Below, one piece after another: positions 15,926 to 23,809 of a stretch of 27,830 nucleotides of DNA. The stretch's first letter is position 1. Each line of letters begins with the position of its first letter. This DNA is from CAADGL01 sp964643885 (GTDB lineage: Bacteria > Planctomycetota > Phycisphaerae > UBA1845 > Fen-1342): positions 1-27,830 of the forward strand of contig CAZXUI010000060.1 of assembly GCA_964643885.1 (NCBI GenBank). The letters run 5' to 3'. The notes under the pieces were generated by a model. That model had not been told where the DNA came from. It was given only the letters and a program-made list of their open reading frames with translations, and made no database searches. The position numbers and the translations under genes are program-made.

Positions 15926-16636
15926 TCAGGACCGGGCCGGCTCGGCGACGCGCGACTCTTCGCGGGCCAGCACGCCTTTGTCGAGATGGAAGATGCGCAG
16001 GGCCCGCTCGGCCGCGCGCGGATCGTGCGTGACCATCAGGATCGTCTTGCCGAACTCGGCGTTGAGCAGGTTGAGCAGGTCGAGAATCTCATGGCTGGTC
16101 TTGGCGTCGAGATCGCCGGTCGGCTCGTCGGCCAGGATGACGTCGGGATCGGTCACGATCGCGCGGGCGATCGCGACCCGTTGCTCCTGGCCGCCGGAAA
16201 GCTGATTTGGGCGATGATCCGTCCGGTCGCTCAGGCCGACCACCTCCAGCGCGGTCTGTACGCGCTTGCGCCGTTCGGCCGCGGACATGCGGAACAGCAG
16301 CAGCGGCAGCTCCACGTTCTGGGCCGCCGTCAGCACCGGCACCAGGTGGTACATCTGAAAAATGAAGCCGACGTGGCGGCTGCGCCAGCGGGTGCGCTCC
16401 TTCTCGGTCATGGTTTCGAGCTGATACTCGCCGACGCGAACCATGCCGCCCGTGGGCGTATCGAGCCCGCCGATCAGGTGCAGCAGGGTGCTCTTGCCCG
16501 AGCCGCTCGGGCCCATGAGCGCCACGAACTGGCCGGCCGGGATGTCCAGATCGAGACCCTCAAGGACGGGAATCTCGAGCCGGTCCTTGTGATAGACCTT
16601 GCGAACGTTGCGCAACTCGATCTCGGCGGCACTCAT
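15926..16636 (-). CDS. ABC transporter ATP-binding protein (MacB/LolD type)
   Basis: A 236-residue nucleotide-binding subunit, first gene of the operon. Walker A is GPSGSGKST (42-50). The Q-loop is FIFQMYHLVPVLTAAQNVELP. The signature is LSGGQEQRVAIARA (from 146), with Glu in place of the usual second Gln of SGGQQQR. Walker B is VILADEPTGDLD (catalytic Glu171), and the switch is His204 in VTHD. The sequence is of the LolD/FtsE/MacB kind that drives FtsX-fold permeases. It is the only ATPase for four permeases, so it presumably serves both pairs. The ATG has GGAGAG about 6 bases upstream, and a TATAAT box lies about 60 bases up. Confidence 0.95.
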   Translation of the reverse strand: MSAAEIELRNVRKVYHKDRLEIPVLEGLDLDIPAGQFVALMGPSGSGKSTLLHLIGGLDTPTGGMVRVGEYQLETMTEKERTRWRSRHVGFIFQMYHLVPVLTAAQNVELPLLLFRMSAAERRKRVQTALEVVGLSDRTDHRPNQLSGGQEQRVAIARAIVTDPDVILADEPTGDLDAKTSHEILDLLNLLNAEFGKTILMVTHDPRAAERALRIFHLDKGVLAREESRVAEPARS

Positions 16637-16695
16637 CAGGCTCTCCGCTGGGTGATGCCCATTCCCCCGGGCGCTCCGCGCGGCGCGGATGGGTC

Positions 16696-16724
16696 ATTAT
16701 AGGGGAGCGGCGGCCGGGCGGCGA
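16696..16724 (-). promoter_or_regulatory. Putative promoter of the ABC export operon
   Basis: A perfect -10 TATAAT (16701-16696, minus strand) gives a predicted start near 16689 and a leader of about 50 bases before the ATG at 16636. At 17-base spacing the -35 would be TCGCCG, a poor match, so an activator or another sigma class is possible. It lies divergent to the pentapeptide-repeat gene. Confidence 0.45.
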
Positions 16725-16756
16725 CGATGCGATTCATTCCGGGCAAGGCGGCGTGG

Positions 16757-16762
16757 TAGAAT
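16757..16762 (+). promoter_or_regulatory. Possible -10 box of the pentapeptide-repeat gene
   Basis: TAGAAT within GGTAGAATC, with TTCATT 18 bases upstream as a weak -35. Transcription would start near 16769, about 49 bases before the ATG at 16818. The same nonamer GGTAGAATC lies before the glycosidase gene (2830-2838). Confidence 0.3.
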
Positions 16763-16817
16763 CAGTCGGATACTCAACGTCCGCGCTGGGAAGGAACGCT
16801 TCACAAGGGGCGAAGGG

Positions 16818-18668
16818 ATGCGGGCTGAGCGTGCTCCGGTACGGCCGCGCGTGTTGCTCGATTCGCTCGGTGAGCCGGTCTGCCTCGAGCGCGCGATCGA
16901 ACCTCATCTGCGGCCAGGCGCGCGGGCCGTCGTCGAGCTTGCAGGCGAATCCGGCTACGGCAAGACGACGGCCTTGCAGCACCTGGCCGGTGTATTTGCC
17001 GGGGCGGCGTTGGAGCTGCTGGACGAGCCCAGCGAGCGCGAGCTGGAGCGGGCGCGGCGAAGCGGCTTCGTCGTCTTCACGACGCGGAGGCCGGTGGAAG
17101 CGGAACCGACGCTGCGGCTGCGCCTGGCGGGCTGGGGGAACGACGAATTCATCGAGTACCTGCTGGTGAGCTGGCCCGAGGAGTGCCGGGCGGTGATGCG
17201 GCGGATCGAGCAGATGCCCGAACGGGGCTCGTTCGGGGACTGCCCCGCGCTGTGGCGGCGGCTGCTGGACGAGCTGGCGCGGGATGCGGCGCTGACGCGC
17301 CTGGACGATGCGCTGGAGCGCGTGCTGGCGCGCTTCGCGACGCTGCGCGACTCGGATCAGGTGATGCAGTTCGCCTGCACGCTGGCGTGCGAGCCGGCCA
17401 AGGCGGCGACGGCGGCCGAGCTGCCCCGCTCGCTCGGGCTGGAGGGCTCCGCGCGGCAGTTGCTGCTGTCGCGGCCGGTGCAGTTGCGCCTGGCGCGGCG
17501 GCGGCTGGTGTCGGAGCTGGCAAAGCGCGGCGCGTGCGGGCTCCTCAAGCTGAAGCTGCCCGGGGACATGCTGGAATGCTGCGGGCGGGCGGCGGCGGCC
17601 AGCGGGGCGATGCGGGTGCGGCTGGAGCGGATCGTCAACACCGCCGGCCGGTCGAGCGAGCAGGCCATGGCGGCGAGCATTCTTCAGGCCAGCGGCGCGG
17701 CCTGGACGCTGCGGGAGGGCTATGCGCAGGAGCTGACGGGCGCAACCTTGCCGGGGCTGTGGCTGCCGTGCCGGCGGCTGGCGCGTTTGTCCGCCGCGGG
17801 GGCCGACCTGCGGCGGGCGAACTTCTCCGGCTGTGACCTGGAGCGGGCGCGGCTGGAGCTGGCCAATCTCGAAAAGGCCGACCTGAGCGGAGCGTGGTTG
17901 AAGGAGGCGGTGCTGGAGAGTGCGTGTCTGCGCTTCGCGCTGCTGGAGGGAATCGAGGCGGCCGGCGCGACGTTCGCATCTGCGATTCTGGAGGAGGCGG
18001 GGCTGGCGCGGGCGGACCTAACGGGCGCGTCGCTGGCGGGTGCGAACCTGCGCAGCGCGGACCTGTCGCACGCGATTCTGCGGCGGGCCACGCTGCTGGA
18101 TGCCCGTCTGGACGATGCCAATCTCGAGCACGCGATGCTGGATGAGGCGCTGCTCAACGGCGCGTCGTTGCGCTCGGCGCGGCTGAACGGCGCGAGCTTC
18201 GCCGGGGCGCGGATGCGGCACTGCGACCTCGAAGGGGTGATGGTCCTGCGGCCGCGGTTGCGGCGGGCGGATCTGCGCGACGCGATGCTGACCGGCTCGG
18301 CGATGGCGCAGGCGGATTTCGAGCAGGCGGACCTGCGCGGTGCGGGGCTGGCGCAGGTGGAGTGGCCTGGGGCGGACCTGCGCAAGGCGGACCTGCGCGG
18401 GGCGGTGTTTCACCTGGGCTCGTCGCGGAGCGGGCTGGTGGGCAGCCCGATCGCGTGCGAGGGAAGCCGCACGGGCTTCTACGACGACGCCGGCAGCCGG
18501 ACCTACCAGAAGCCGGAGCAGATCCGCGTGGCGAACCTGACGGGCGCGGAGCTGTCGGGCGCGGTGATCGACGACACCGATTTCTATCGCGTCGACCTGC
18601 GCGGGGCGAAGTATTCGAAGCGGCAGGCCGCGTGGCTGCGCAAGTGCGGGGCGATCCTCGACGGATGA
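16818..18668 (+). CDS. P-loop NTPase fused to a pentapeptide-repeat beta-helix
   Basis: A 616-residue protein from ATG 16818, supported by an AAGGG directly upstream; the frame stays open 43 codons further up but that part is arginine-rich and unlikely. The N-terminal part has a Walker A, GESGYGKT (43-50), a possible Walker B LELLDEP (66-71), and FVVFTTR (84-90), which could be a sensor strand. An all-helical stretch (about 110-320) follows. From about 325 to 530 runs a pentapeptide-repeat region (A-D/N-L-x-x: LRRANFSG, LEKADLSGAW, LTGASLAGANLRSADLSHA). A non-repeat insert comes at 531-569 (VGSPIACEGSRTGFYDD), then a last repeat patch (571-599). No signal peptide, so cytosolic. It may be a STAND-like sensor or switch, but known STAND modules are larger, and no function is established. 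Confidence 0.8.
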   Translation: MRAERAPVRPRVLLDSLGEPVCLERAIEPHLRPGARAVVELAGESGYGKTTALQHLAGVFAGAALELLDEPSERELERARRSGFVVFTTRRPVEAEPTLRLRLAGWGNDEFIEYLLVSWPEECRAVMRRIEQMPERGSFGDCPALWRRLLDELARDAALTRLDDALERVLARFATLRDSDQVMQFACTLACEPAKAATAAELPRSLGLEGSARQLLLSRPVQLRLARRRLVSELAKRGACGLLKLKLPGDMLECCGRAAAASGAMRVRLERIVNTAGRSSEQAMAASILQASGAAWTLREGYAQELTGATLPGLWLPCRRLARLSAAGADLRRANFSGCDLERARLELANLEKADLSGAWLKEAVLESACLRFALLEGIEAAGATFASAILEEAGLARADLTGASLAGANLRSADLSHAILRRATLLDARLDDANLEHAMLDEALLNGASLRSARLNGASFAGARMRHCDLEGVMVLRPRLRRADLRDAMLTGSAMAQADFEQADLRGAGLAQVEWPGADLRKADLRGAVFHLGSSRSGLVGSPIACEGSRTGFYDDAGSRTYQKPEQIRVANLTGAELSGAVIDDTDFYRVDLRGAKYSKRQAAWLRKCGAILDG

Positions 18669-18737
18669 GTTCAGAGTGCAGAGTCGCGAGTAGCAAGTGA
18701 GTCAACTCGCCACTCGCTACTCGCTACTCCTAACTCG
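18667..18737. repeat. Short-repeat tract between convergent genes
   Basis: The 69-base gap is almost entirely a degenerate 'CTCGCTA' tract: ACTCGC, CACTCGCTACTCGCTACTC and AACTCGCTACTC, preceded by the oppositely oriented GCGAGTAGCAAGTGAGT. Arms on both sides can fold back on each other. It supplies the stop codon region of rmuC (TAG at 18740-18738) and touches the stop of the pentapeptide gene. It is related to the tract at 15860-15925 and could act as a bidirectional terminator. Confidence 0.65.
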
Positions 18738-20132
18738 CTACTCTTCCTCCGCGGCCTCGCCCTCGAGGTCGAGCAGCTCCTCCTGCGCGGCTGCCCGCAG
18801 CAGCTTCTGAGCTTCCGTTTCCGGCAGTTCCTCGACCCGGCGGAGCTTGCGCTCGATCGCGCGCGTCCGCGTGCCGACCTTGTCGATCTCGTTGGCGGCC
18901 TGGTCCAGCCGCGACTTGACCTTGGCAATCACTTCGCCGAACTTGCCGAACTCGGTCTTCACGGCGCTCAACAACGTCCACACTTCGCTCGAACGCCGCT
19001 GAATCGCCAGCGTGCGGAAGCCCATCTGCAAGCTGTTCAGCAGCGCCGTCAGCGTCGTCGGCCCGGCGATCGTCACCCGCCAGTCGCGCTGAATCCTGTC
19101 CGCCAGCCCCGGCCGCCTCAGAACCTCCGCGTAGAGCCCCTCCGTCGGCAGAAAGAGGATCGCGAAATCGGTCGTGCCCGGCGGGTTGATGTACTTCTCG
19201 CTGATGTCGCGTGCGAACCGCTCGACCCGCTGGGCGAGCTGCTGCGCCGCCTCCTCGACCGCCGCAGAATCGCTGCGGTCGGCCGCGTCGACCAGCCGCT
19301 CGTAATCCTCCTTGGGAAACTTCGCGTCGATCGGCAGCCAGACGGGCTTGCCGCCGCCCGGCGCCTCGCCGTCGTCGCGGCCGGGAAGGCGGATCGCGAA
19401 CTCGACCCGCTCGCCGGAGTCCTCACGCGTGGCGACGTTGCGGTCGAACTGGTCGGGCGTGAGGACCTGCTCGAGCAGCAGGCCGAGCTGCACCTCGCCC
19501 CACGTGCCGCGCGTCTTGACGTTCGTCAGCACGCGCTTGAGATCGCCGACGCCTTCGGCCAGCGTCTGCATCTCGCCCAGCCCCTTGTGCACCTGATCCA
19601 GCCGGTCGCCGACGATCTTGAACGACTCGCTCAGGCGGCGTTCGAGCGTCGACTGGAGCTTCTCGTTGACCGTAGCCCGCATCTCCTCGAGCTTGGCCGC
19701 GTTGCTCTCGCTCAGGGCCGTGAGCTTCTGCTCGACCGCCAGCTTGAGCGCGTCGATACGCTGCTGATTGGACTCGGTCAGCTTGCCGAGCTGCGCCGCG
19801 AACGCCTCGAGCTGTGACTTTTGCAGCGCAGAAAGCTCGGCCAGCGTCTTGAGCGTCGAATCCTGCCCGCCCTTGAGCGCGGCCGCCAGCTCCTGGCGCG
19901 TCGTCGCGGCCTCGCGGCCGGCCAGCTCGCGCGACTGGGCCAGCTCCTCGCGCAGCGCCCGCTCGCCCCGCTCCTGCCCCTTCTCGATCGTCGCGACGGC
20001 CGTGCCGAGCGCTTCGAGCCGGGCGGCCAGAGCGGCCGCATCCTGCGGCGGACGGCGTAGCAGGAGGATGAGCTGGCAGACCAGCACAGCGGCCACGAGT
20101 ACGAGCACTGCGATCAGGAGGATGTCGGTCAC
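18738..20132 (-). CDS. rmuC: DNA recombination protein RmuC
   Basis: A 464-residue RmuC-family protein, linked in E. coli to limiting recombination between short inverted repeats and containing a PD-(D/E)xK nuclease-like fold. An N-terminal membrane helix (about 4-27) anchors it. A long coiled coil (about 30-215) has many Lys/Glu/Gln heptads (e.g. QSRELAGREAATTRQELAA). The conserved domain (about 230-430) carries VKTRGTWGEVQLG, PIDAKFPKEDYERL (the Asp and Lys of the nuclease motif), EKYINPPGTTDFAILFLPTE, and GPTTLTALLNSLQMGF. The C-terminus is acidic (EGEAAEEE), ending inside the repeat tract. The start is GTG 20132 with GGGAG upstream. It appears to be transcribed alone, and it sits 45 bases from the end of the DinB gene. 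Confidence 0.95.
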   Translation of the reverse strand: MTDILLIAVLVLVAAVLVCQLILLLRRPPQDAAALAARLEALGTAVATIEKGQERGERALREELAQSRELAGREAATTRQELAAALKGGQDSTLKTLAELSALQKSQLEAFAAQLGKLTESNQQRIDALKLAVEQKLTALSESNAAKLEEMRATVNEKLQSTLERRLSESFKIVGDRLDQVHKGLGEMQTLAEGVGDLKRVLTNVKTRGTWGEVQLGLLLEQVLTPDQFDRNVATREDSGERVEFAIRLPGRDDGEAPGGGKPVWLPIDAKFPKEDYERLVDAADRSDSAAVEEAAQQLAQRVERFARDISEKYINPPGTTDFAILFLPTEGLYAEVLRRPGLADRIQRDWRVTIAGPTTLTALLNSLQMGFRTLAIQRRSSEVWTLLSAVKTEFGKFGEVIAKVKSRLDQAANEIDKVGTRTRAIERKLRRVEELPETEAQKLLRAAAQEELLDLEGEAAEEE

Positions 20133-20177
20133 GGCGCTCCCTGGGTTTCGTCCGGACGTCCAGCGCGCGGGCGGCCC

Positions 20178-20678
20178 TCAGCGCAGGAACGCCTTGCCGC
20201 GCAGGCGGCGGATCATCGCGAGCTGGCCGGCATGGAACGCCTCGTGCCGCATGCAGTGCGTCACCGCACCGAGCTTGTCCCGATAGTGCGGGTGCAGCGC
20301 GCCGTCCTTACCGAAGGCCGGCTCGGCCAGCAGCTTATCGCTCATCGAGCGGACCGCCGCAAGCGTCTGCGCGTGAACATCGGCCATGACCTTGCGGACG
20401 TGCTCGGAATCCGGGTAGCCGTGTTCGCTGGTTGCCGGGACCGGGCCGCCGATCGGATAGTTCGAGACGAAACTGTCGTCGAGCAGGCCGCGGCCGAGAC
20501 AGCGGACGTGGATCAGCAGATGCTGCGAGACGGCCAGGTGGCCGCAGAGCCACAGGGCGTGGGCCAAGCCGGGGGCGGGCTGAAAGACCCAGTCGTCGCC
20601 CTCGAAGTCGGCCAGCAGCTTGAGGGTCCAGTCGCGCGTTCCGTCGAGCTGGGACGCGAGCACCTCGCCGAGTGTCAT
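20178..20678 (-). CDS. DinB family protein (four-helix, metal-binding)
   Basis: A 166-residue DinB/YfiT-like four-helix protein. The metal triad is visible as His47 (LCGHLAVSQ), His145 and His149 (HCMRHEAFHAGQ), which is the family's usual GHL plus HxxxHxGQ layout. Proteins of this fold include thiol transferases (bacillithiol or mycothiol S-transferases) and damage-inducible proteins of unknown activity; the substrate cannot be told here. I chose ATG 20678 because GAGGAG lies 6-8 bases upstream. The frame is open to 20807, but the extra 43 residues are Pro/Ala-rich and unlike the family. The stop at 20178 is followed by 45 bases and then rmuC in the same direction, so the two may share a transcript. 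Confidence 0.88.
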   Translation of the reverse strand: MTLGEVLASQLDGTRDWTLKLLADFEGDDWVFQPAPGLAHALWLCGHLAVSQHLLIHVRCLGRGLLDDSFVSNYPIGGPVPATSEHGYPDSEHVRKVMADVHAQTLAAVRSMSDKLLAEPAFGKDGALHPHYRDKLGAVTHCMRHEAFHAGQLAMIRRLRGKAFLR

Positions 20679-20705
20679 GGTGGCTCCTCGCGGAGATGGG
20701 GCCTT

Positions 20706-20748
20706 GGCGGCGCTCGTGCCCGGCGCACGGTCCGGGCACCGAGCCGCC
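20706..20748. repeat. Long GC-rich hairpin upstream of the DinB gene
   Basis: Arms 20706-20723 and 20732-20748 pair across about 16 bp with two small bulges. The core is a perfect 8-bp stem, GTGCCCGG/CCGGGCAC, with loop CGCACGGT. If the minus-strand promoter at 20807-20778 is right, the hairpin lies in the DinB mRNA leader, about 27 bases before the start codon. Confidence 0.6.
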
Positions 20749-20777
20749 CCCGCGTCGAGCGCCGAATCCGTCGGGGC

Positions 20778-20807
20778 ATTGTCGGCCGGCCGTATGGGAA
20801 TCGTCAA
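20778..20807 (-). promoter_or_regulatory. Putative promoter of the DinB-family gene
   Basis: On the minus strand, TTGACG (20807-20802) and GACAAT (20783-20778) are 18 bases apart, giving a start near 20771 and a leader of about 93 bases. The -35 is good, the -10 only fair. Confidence 0.35.
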
Positions 20808-20906
20808 CTTGCGAGCCTTTGCACGGATCTTTCAGTGCGCCGGGCGGCCCGCGCGGCGATATGGGATGAGATTGGTGCGGCTGCGCTTCACGGCAGCGGC
20901 GCGGCC

Positions 20907-20934
20907 TTGTGAGCGGTCGGCCGCTTCGTATAAT
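20907..20934 (+). promoter_or_regulatory. Promoter of the sdhCAB operon
   Basis: TTGTGA (20907-20912) and a perfect TATAAT (20929-20934) are 16 bases apart. The spacer contains the inverted repeat AGCGG-TCGG-CCGCT (20912-20925), well placed for a repressor or regulator. The start near 20941 gives a leader of about 134 bases. Confidence 0.55.
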
Positions 20935-21074
20935 CGGTTCCGCTGCGAGCGCGGTCCTCAGTGCCGGTTGCGTCCTTCGACCCCGGGCCGCTTCCCGCGT
21001 TTCGCCCGCAAGACAGTCCGCGCGGCCCGGGCACGAAACCACGCTGCCGGGGCGGCCGGAGAGGAGCATCCCTG

Positions 21075-21947
21075 ATGTCCCAGGCGAACATGCCGCTCAA
21101 GCAGGCGGCATTCATGGAAACGTCGCGGCGCGACGCGTGGTGGCTGCAACCCGTGATCGTCTTCGTGGCGCTGCTGGCGTTCGTGGTGTATGCGAATGTG
21201 CGGCTGTTCGAGGGCGGCTATTACTTCAGCGGCGCGGCGTCGAGCGGCAGCGCGGCGAACATGCGGACGAACTATCTCACGCCGCTCTACTCGCCGCTGA
21301 TCTTCGAAGTGGCGGACCCCAAGCATCACTCGACCCACGGGACGCACCGGCACTCCTGGATGGAGGGGCGGCCGGGCTGGCTCCCGGGGTTTGTCACGCC
21401 GGCGATGCTGATCCTGATCGTGCCGGCCGGCTTCCGCCTGACCTGCTACTACTACCGCGGGGCGTATTACAAGGCCTTCTGGGCCGACCCGCCGGCCTGT
21501 GCCGTGGGCGAGCCGCGCAAGGGTTACCTGGGCGAGAACAGCCTGCCGCTGATTCTTCAGAACGTGCACCGCTACTTCATGTACCTGGCGGTGGCCTATC
21601 TGTTCGTGCTGGGCTGGGACGCGATCCAGGGCTTCCGCTTCTGGGATGCGGAGGCTGGCCGCTTCAAGCTCGGTGTCGGCATCGGCTCGCTGGTGCTCAC
21701 ATTGAACGTCATCCTGCTGGCGGGATACACGCTGGGGTGCCACTCGCTGCGGCACCTGATCGGCGGCGGTCTGGATGAGATCTCCAAGCATCCACTGCGG
21801 CACAAGATGTACTGCGGTGTGAGTTGTCTGAATACGCGTCACATGCAGTGGGCGTGGGTGAGTCTGATCTGGGTGTCGTTCACCGACGTCTACGTGCGAC
21901 AGTGCGCGACGGGCGCGTGGACGGACCTGCACTTCGTGCTGGGATAG
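21075..21947 (+). CDS. sdhC: Succinate dehydrogenase/fumarate reductase membrane anchor (five-helix cytochrome b-type subunit)
   Basis: A 290-residue membrane subunit of the succinate:quinone oxidoreductase, encoded just before the flavoprotein and iron-sulfur genes. Five hydrophobic helices are visible at about 24-45, 103-125, 160-183, 200-222 and 258-276. Motifs include RLTCYYYRGAYYKAFW with PPACAV, YLGENSLPLILQNVHRYF (His165), GYTLGCHSLRHLIGG (His223, His227), and CLNTRHMQWAWVSL. From memory, this layout is that of the single large anchor found in actinobacterial-type succinate dehydrogenases rather than the two small SdhC/SdhD of E. coli; His165 and His223/227 are heme-ligand candidates. 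I chose ATG 21075, with GAGGAG about 9 bases up; the longer frame to 20961 has an unlikely polar extension. The flavoprotein gene follows after 50 bases. Confidence 0.88.
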   Translation: MSQANMPLKQAAFMETSRRDAWWLQPVIVFVALLAFVVYANVRLFEGGYYFSGAASSGSAANMRTNYLTPLYSPLIFEVADPKHHSTHGTHRHSWMEGRPGWLPGFVTPAMLILIVPAGFRLTCYYYRGAYYKAFWADPPACAVGEPRKGYLGENSLPLILQNVHRYFMYLAVAYLFVLGWDAIQGFRFWDAEAGRFKLGVGIGSLVLTLNVILLAGYTLGCHSLRHLIGGGLDEISKHPLRHKMYCGVSCLNTRHMQWAWVSLIWVSFTDVYVRQCATGAWTDLHFVLG

Positions 21948-21997
21948 AAATCGCCCGAACGTAACGGCGCCGCCCGGCGGCGAGAGGTGACCGCGGC

Positions 21998-23809
21998 ATG
22001 GCTGAGTATGAGCTGCACGAATATGACGTAGTGGTGATCGGCGCCGGCGGGGCCGGGCTGCGGGCCGCGATCGAGGCGTCGGCCGCGGGCGTGAGGGTCG
22101 CCTGCATCTGCAAGTCGCTGCTGGGCAAGGCGCACACGGTGATGGCCGAGGGCGGCGTGGCGGCGGCGCTGGCCAATGTCGACGACCGCGACGGCTGGAA
22201 GGTGCACTTCACCGACACGATGCGCGGCGGGCAGTATCTGAACAACTGGCGGATGGCCGAGCTGCACGCCAAGGAGGCGCCGGAGCGCGTCCGCGAGCTG
22301 GAGAGATGGGGCGCGCTGTTCGACCGCACGCCGGACGGGCGCATCCTCCAGCGCAACTTCGGCGGCCATCGCTACCCGCGGCTGGCGCACGTGGGCGACC
22401 GGACCGGGCTGGAGATGATCCGCACGCTCCAGGATCACGGCATTCACCAGGGCATCGACTTCTTCAGCGAGTGCACGGTCACAAGCCTGCTGCTCGACGG
22501 CGGGCGGATCGCCGGCGCGTTCGGCTACGATCGCGAAAAGGGCTTCTGCCACGTCTGGAAGGCCAGGGCGGTCGTCATCGCCACCGGCGGCATCGGCAAG
22601 GCCTACCGCATCACGAGCAACAGTTGGGAGTACACCGGCGACGGACAGGCGCTGGCCTACGAGGCGGGGGCGGATCTGCTGGATTGCGAGTTCGTGCAGT
22701 TTCACCCCACGGGCATGGTCTGGCCGCCCAGCGTGCGCGGCATACTCGTGACGGAGGGCGTCCGTGGAGAGGGCGGCATTCTGCTCAACAGCAAGGGCCG
22801 CCGCTTCATGTTCGACGACATCCCGGAGCTCTACAAGGCCCAGACGGCCGACAATGAGGAGGAGGGCTGGCGCTACGTCTGCGGCGACAAGGAGGCCCGC
22901 CGCCCGCCCGAGCTGCTGACGCGCGACCACGTCGCCCGCTGCATCGTGCGCGAGATCAAGGAAGGCCGCGGCAGCCCGCACGGCGGCGTCTTCCTGGATA
23001 TCGCCTGGATCAAGTCCAAGCTCCCGGACGCCGAGTCGCACATCAAAAAGAAGCTGCCGAGCATGTATCACCAGTTCAAGCAGCTCGCCGACATCGACAT
23101 CACGCGGGAGCCGATGGAGGTCGGCCCGACGACGCACTACACCATGGGCGGCATCCGCGTCGACGCGGACAGCCAGATGAGCACGCTGCCGGGGCTGTTC
23201 GCCGCGGGCGAGGCGGCCGCGGGGCTGCACGGGGCGAATCGCCTCGGCGGCAATTCGCTCAGCGACCTGCTCGTCTTCGGCAAGCGAGCCGGCGAGTACG
23301 CGGCCAGGTTCGCCCGCGAGAACGGCGACGTGAAGATCGACGACGCGCAGGTCAAGCGGGCCAATGCCCAGGCGATGCGGCCGTTCGAATCCGGCGGCGA
23401 CGAGAACCCGTACAAGGTCATGTACGACCTCCAGGACAAGATGCAGGACCTGGTCGGCATCGTCCGCAACGAAGCGGAGATGGCCCAGGCGCTGGAGGTG
23501 ATCGCCGGGCTGCGCGAGCGGGCCCGCAAGGTGCGCGTGGATGGCAACCGCTGGTACAACCCGTCGTGGCACACGGCGCTGGACCTGCCGAACCTGCTGA
23601 TCGTCTCGGAGGCCATCACGCGGGCGGCGATCGAGCGCAAGGAGAGCCGCGGGGCGCACTTCCGCGAGGACCATCCGGCCAAGACGGCCGAAGGAGCCAC
23701 GTTCAACATCGTCGTCCGCCGCGGCGACGGTGACAGCATGCGGGTGGAGCGCGTGCCGGTCACGCCGATCCGCGAGGACCTCAAGGCGTTGATCGAGGAG
23801 TACAAGTAA
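21998..23809 (+). CDS. sdhA: Succinate dehydrogenase/fumarate reductase flavoprotein subunit
   Basis: A 603-residue catalytic subunit that oxidises succinate to fumarate, or the reverse. The dinucleotide motif is VVVIGAGGAGLRAAIEAS (11-28). KAHTVMAEGG holds His46, where FAD is normally covalently attached. The GHRYPRLAHVGDRTG and LLDCEFVQFHPTG segments are typical of the capping and active-site region. THYTMGGIRVD contains the conserved His of substrate binding. GEAAAGLHGANRLGGNSLSDLLVFG is the C-terminal FAD-binding block. The length fits the family (about 570-650). GAGAGG precedes the ATG by about 9 bases. The stop overlaps the start of the next gene (TAATG). Direction of action depends on the quinone, which cannot be read here. 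Confidence 0.97.
   Translation: MAEYELHEYDVVVIGAGGAGLRAAIEASAAGVRVACICKSLLGKAHTVMAEGGVAAALANVDDRDGWKVHFTDTMRGGQYLNNWRMAELHAKEAPERVRELERWGALFDRTPDGRILQRNFGGHRYPRLAHVGDRTGLEMIRTLQDHGIHQGIDFFSECTVTSLLLDGGRIAGAFGYDREKGFCHVWKARAVVIATGGIGKAYRITSNSWEYTGDGQALAYEAGADLLDCEFVQFHPTGMVWPPSVRGILVTEGVRGEGGILLNSKGRRFMFDDIPELYKAQTADNEEEGWRYVCGDKEARRPPELLTRDHVARCIVREIKEGRGSPHGGVFLDIAWIKSKLPDAESHIKKKLPSMYHQFKQLADIDITREPMEVGPTTHYTMGGIRVDADSQMSTLPGLFAAGEAAAGLHGANRLGGNSLSDLLVFGKRAGEYAARFARENGDVKIDDAQVKRANAQAMRPFESGGDENPYKVMYDLQDKMQDLVGIVRNEAEMAQALEVIAGLRERARKVRVDGNRWYNPSWHTALDLPNLLIVSEAITRAAIERKESRGAHFREDHPAKTAEGATFNIVVRRGDGDSMRVERVPVTPIREDLKALIEEYK

Larger units (their letters stand above)
20679..21074. other. 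Divergent control region between dinB-like gene and sdhCAB
   Basis: This 396-base region contains a strong hairpin (20706-20748), a candidate minus-strand promoter for the DinB gene, and a consensus-like promoter for the sdh operon at 20907-20934. The 134-base sdh leader has no recognisable riboswitch. No open frame in it looks coding. Confidence 0.6.

Noticed and set aside
16689..16817. Longer N-terminus for the pentapeptide-repeat protein
   Set aside because: The extra 43 residues are arginine-rich, overlap the promoter region, and ATG 16818 has a much better ribosome-binding site.
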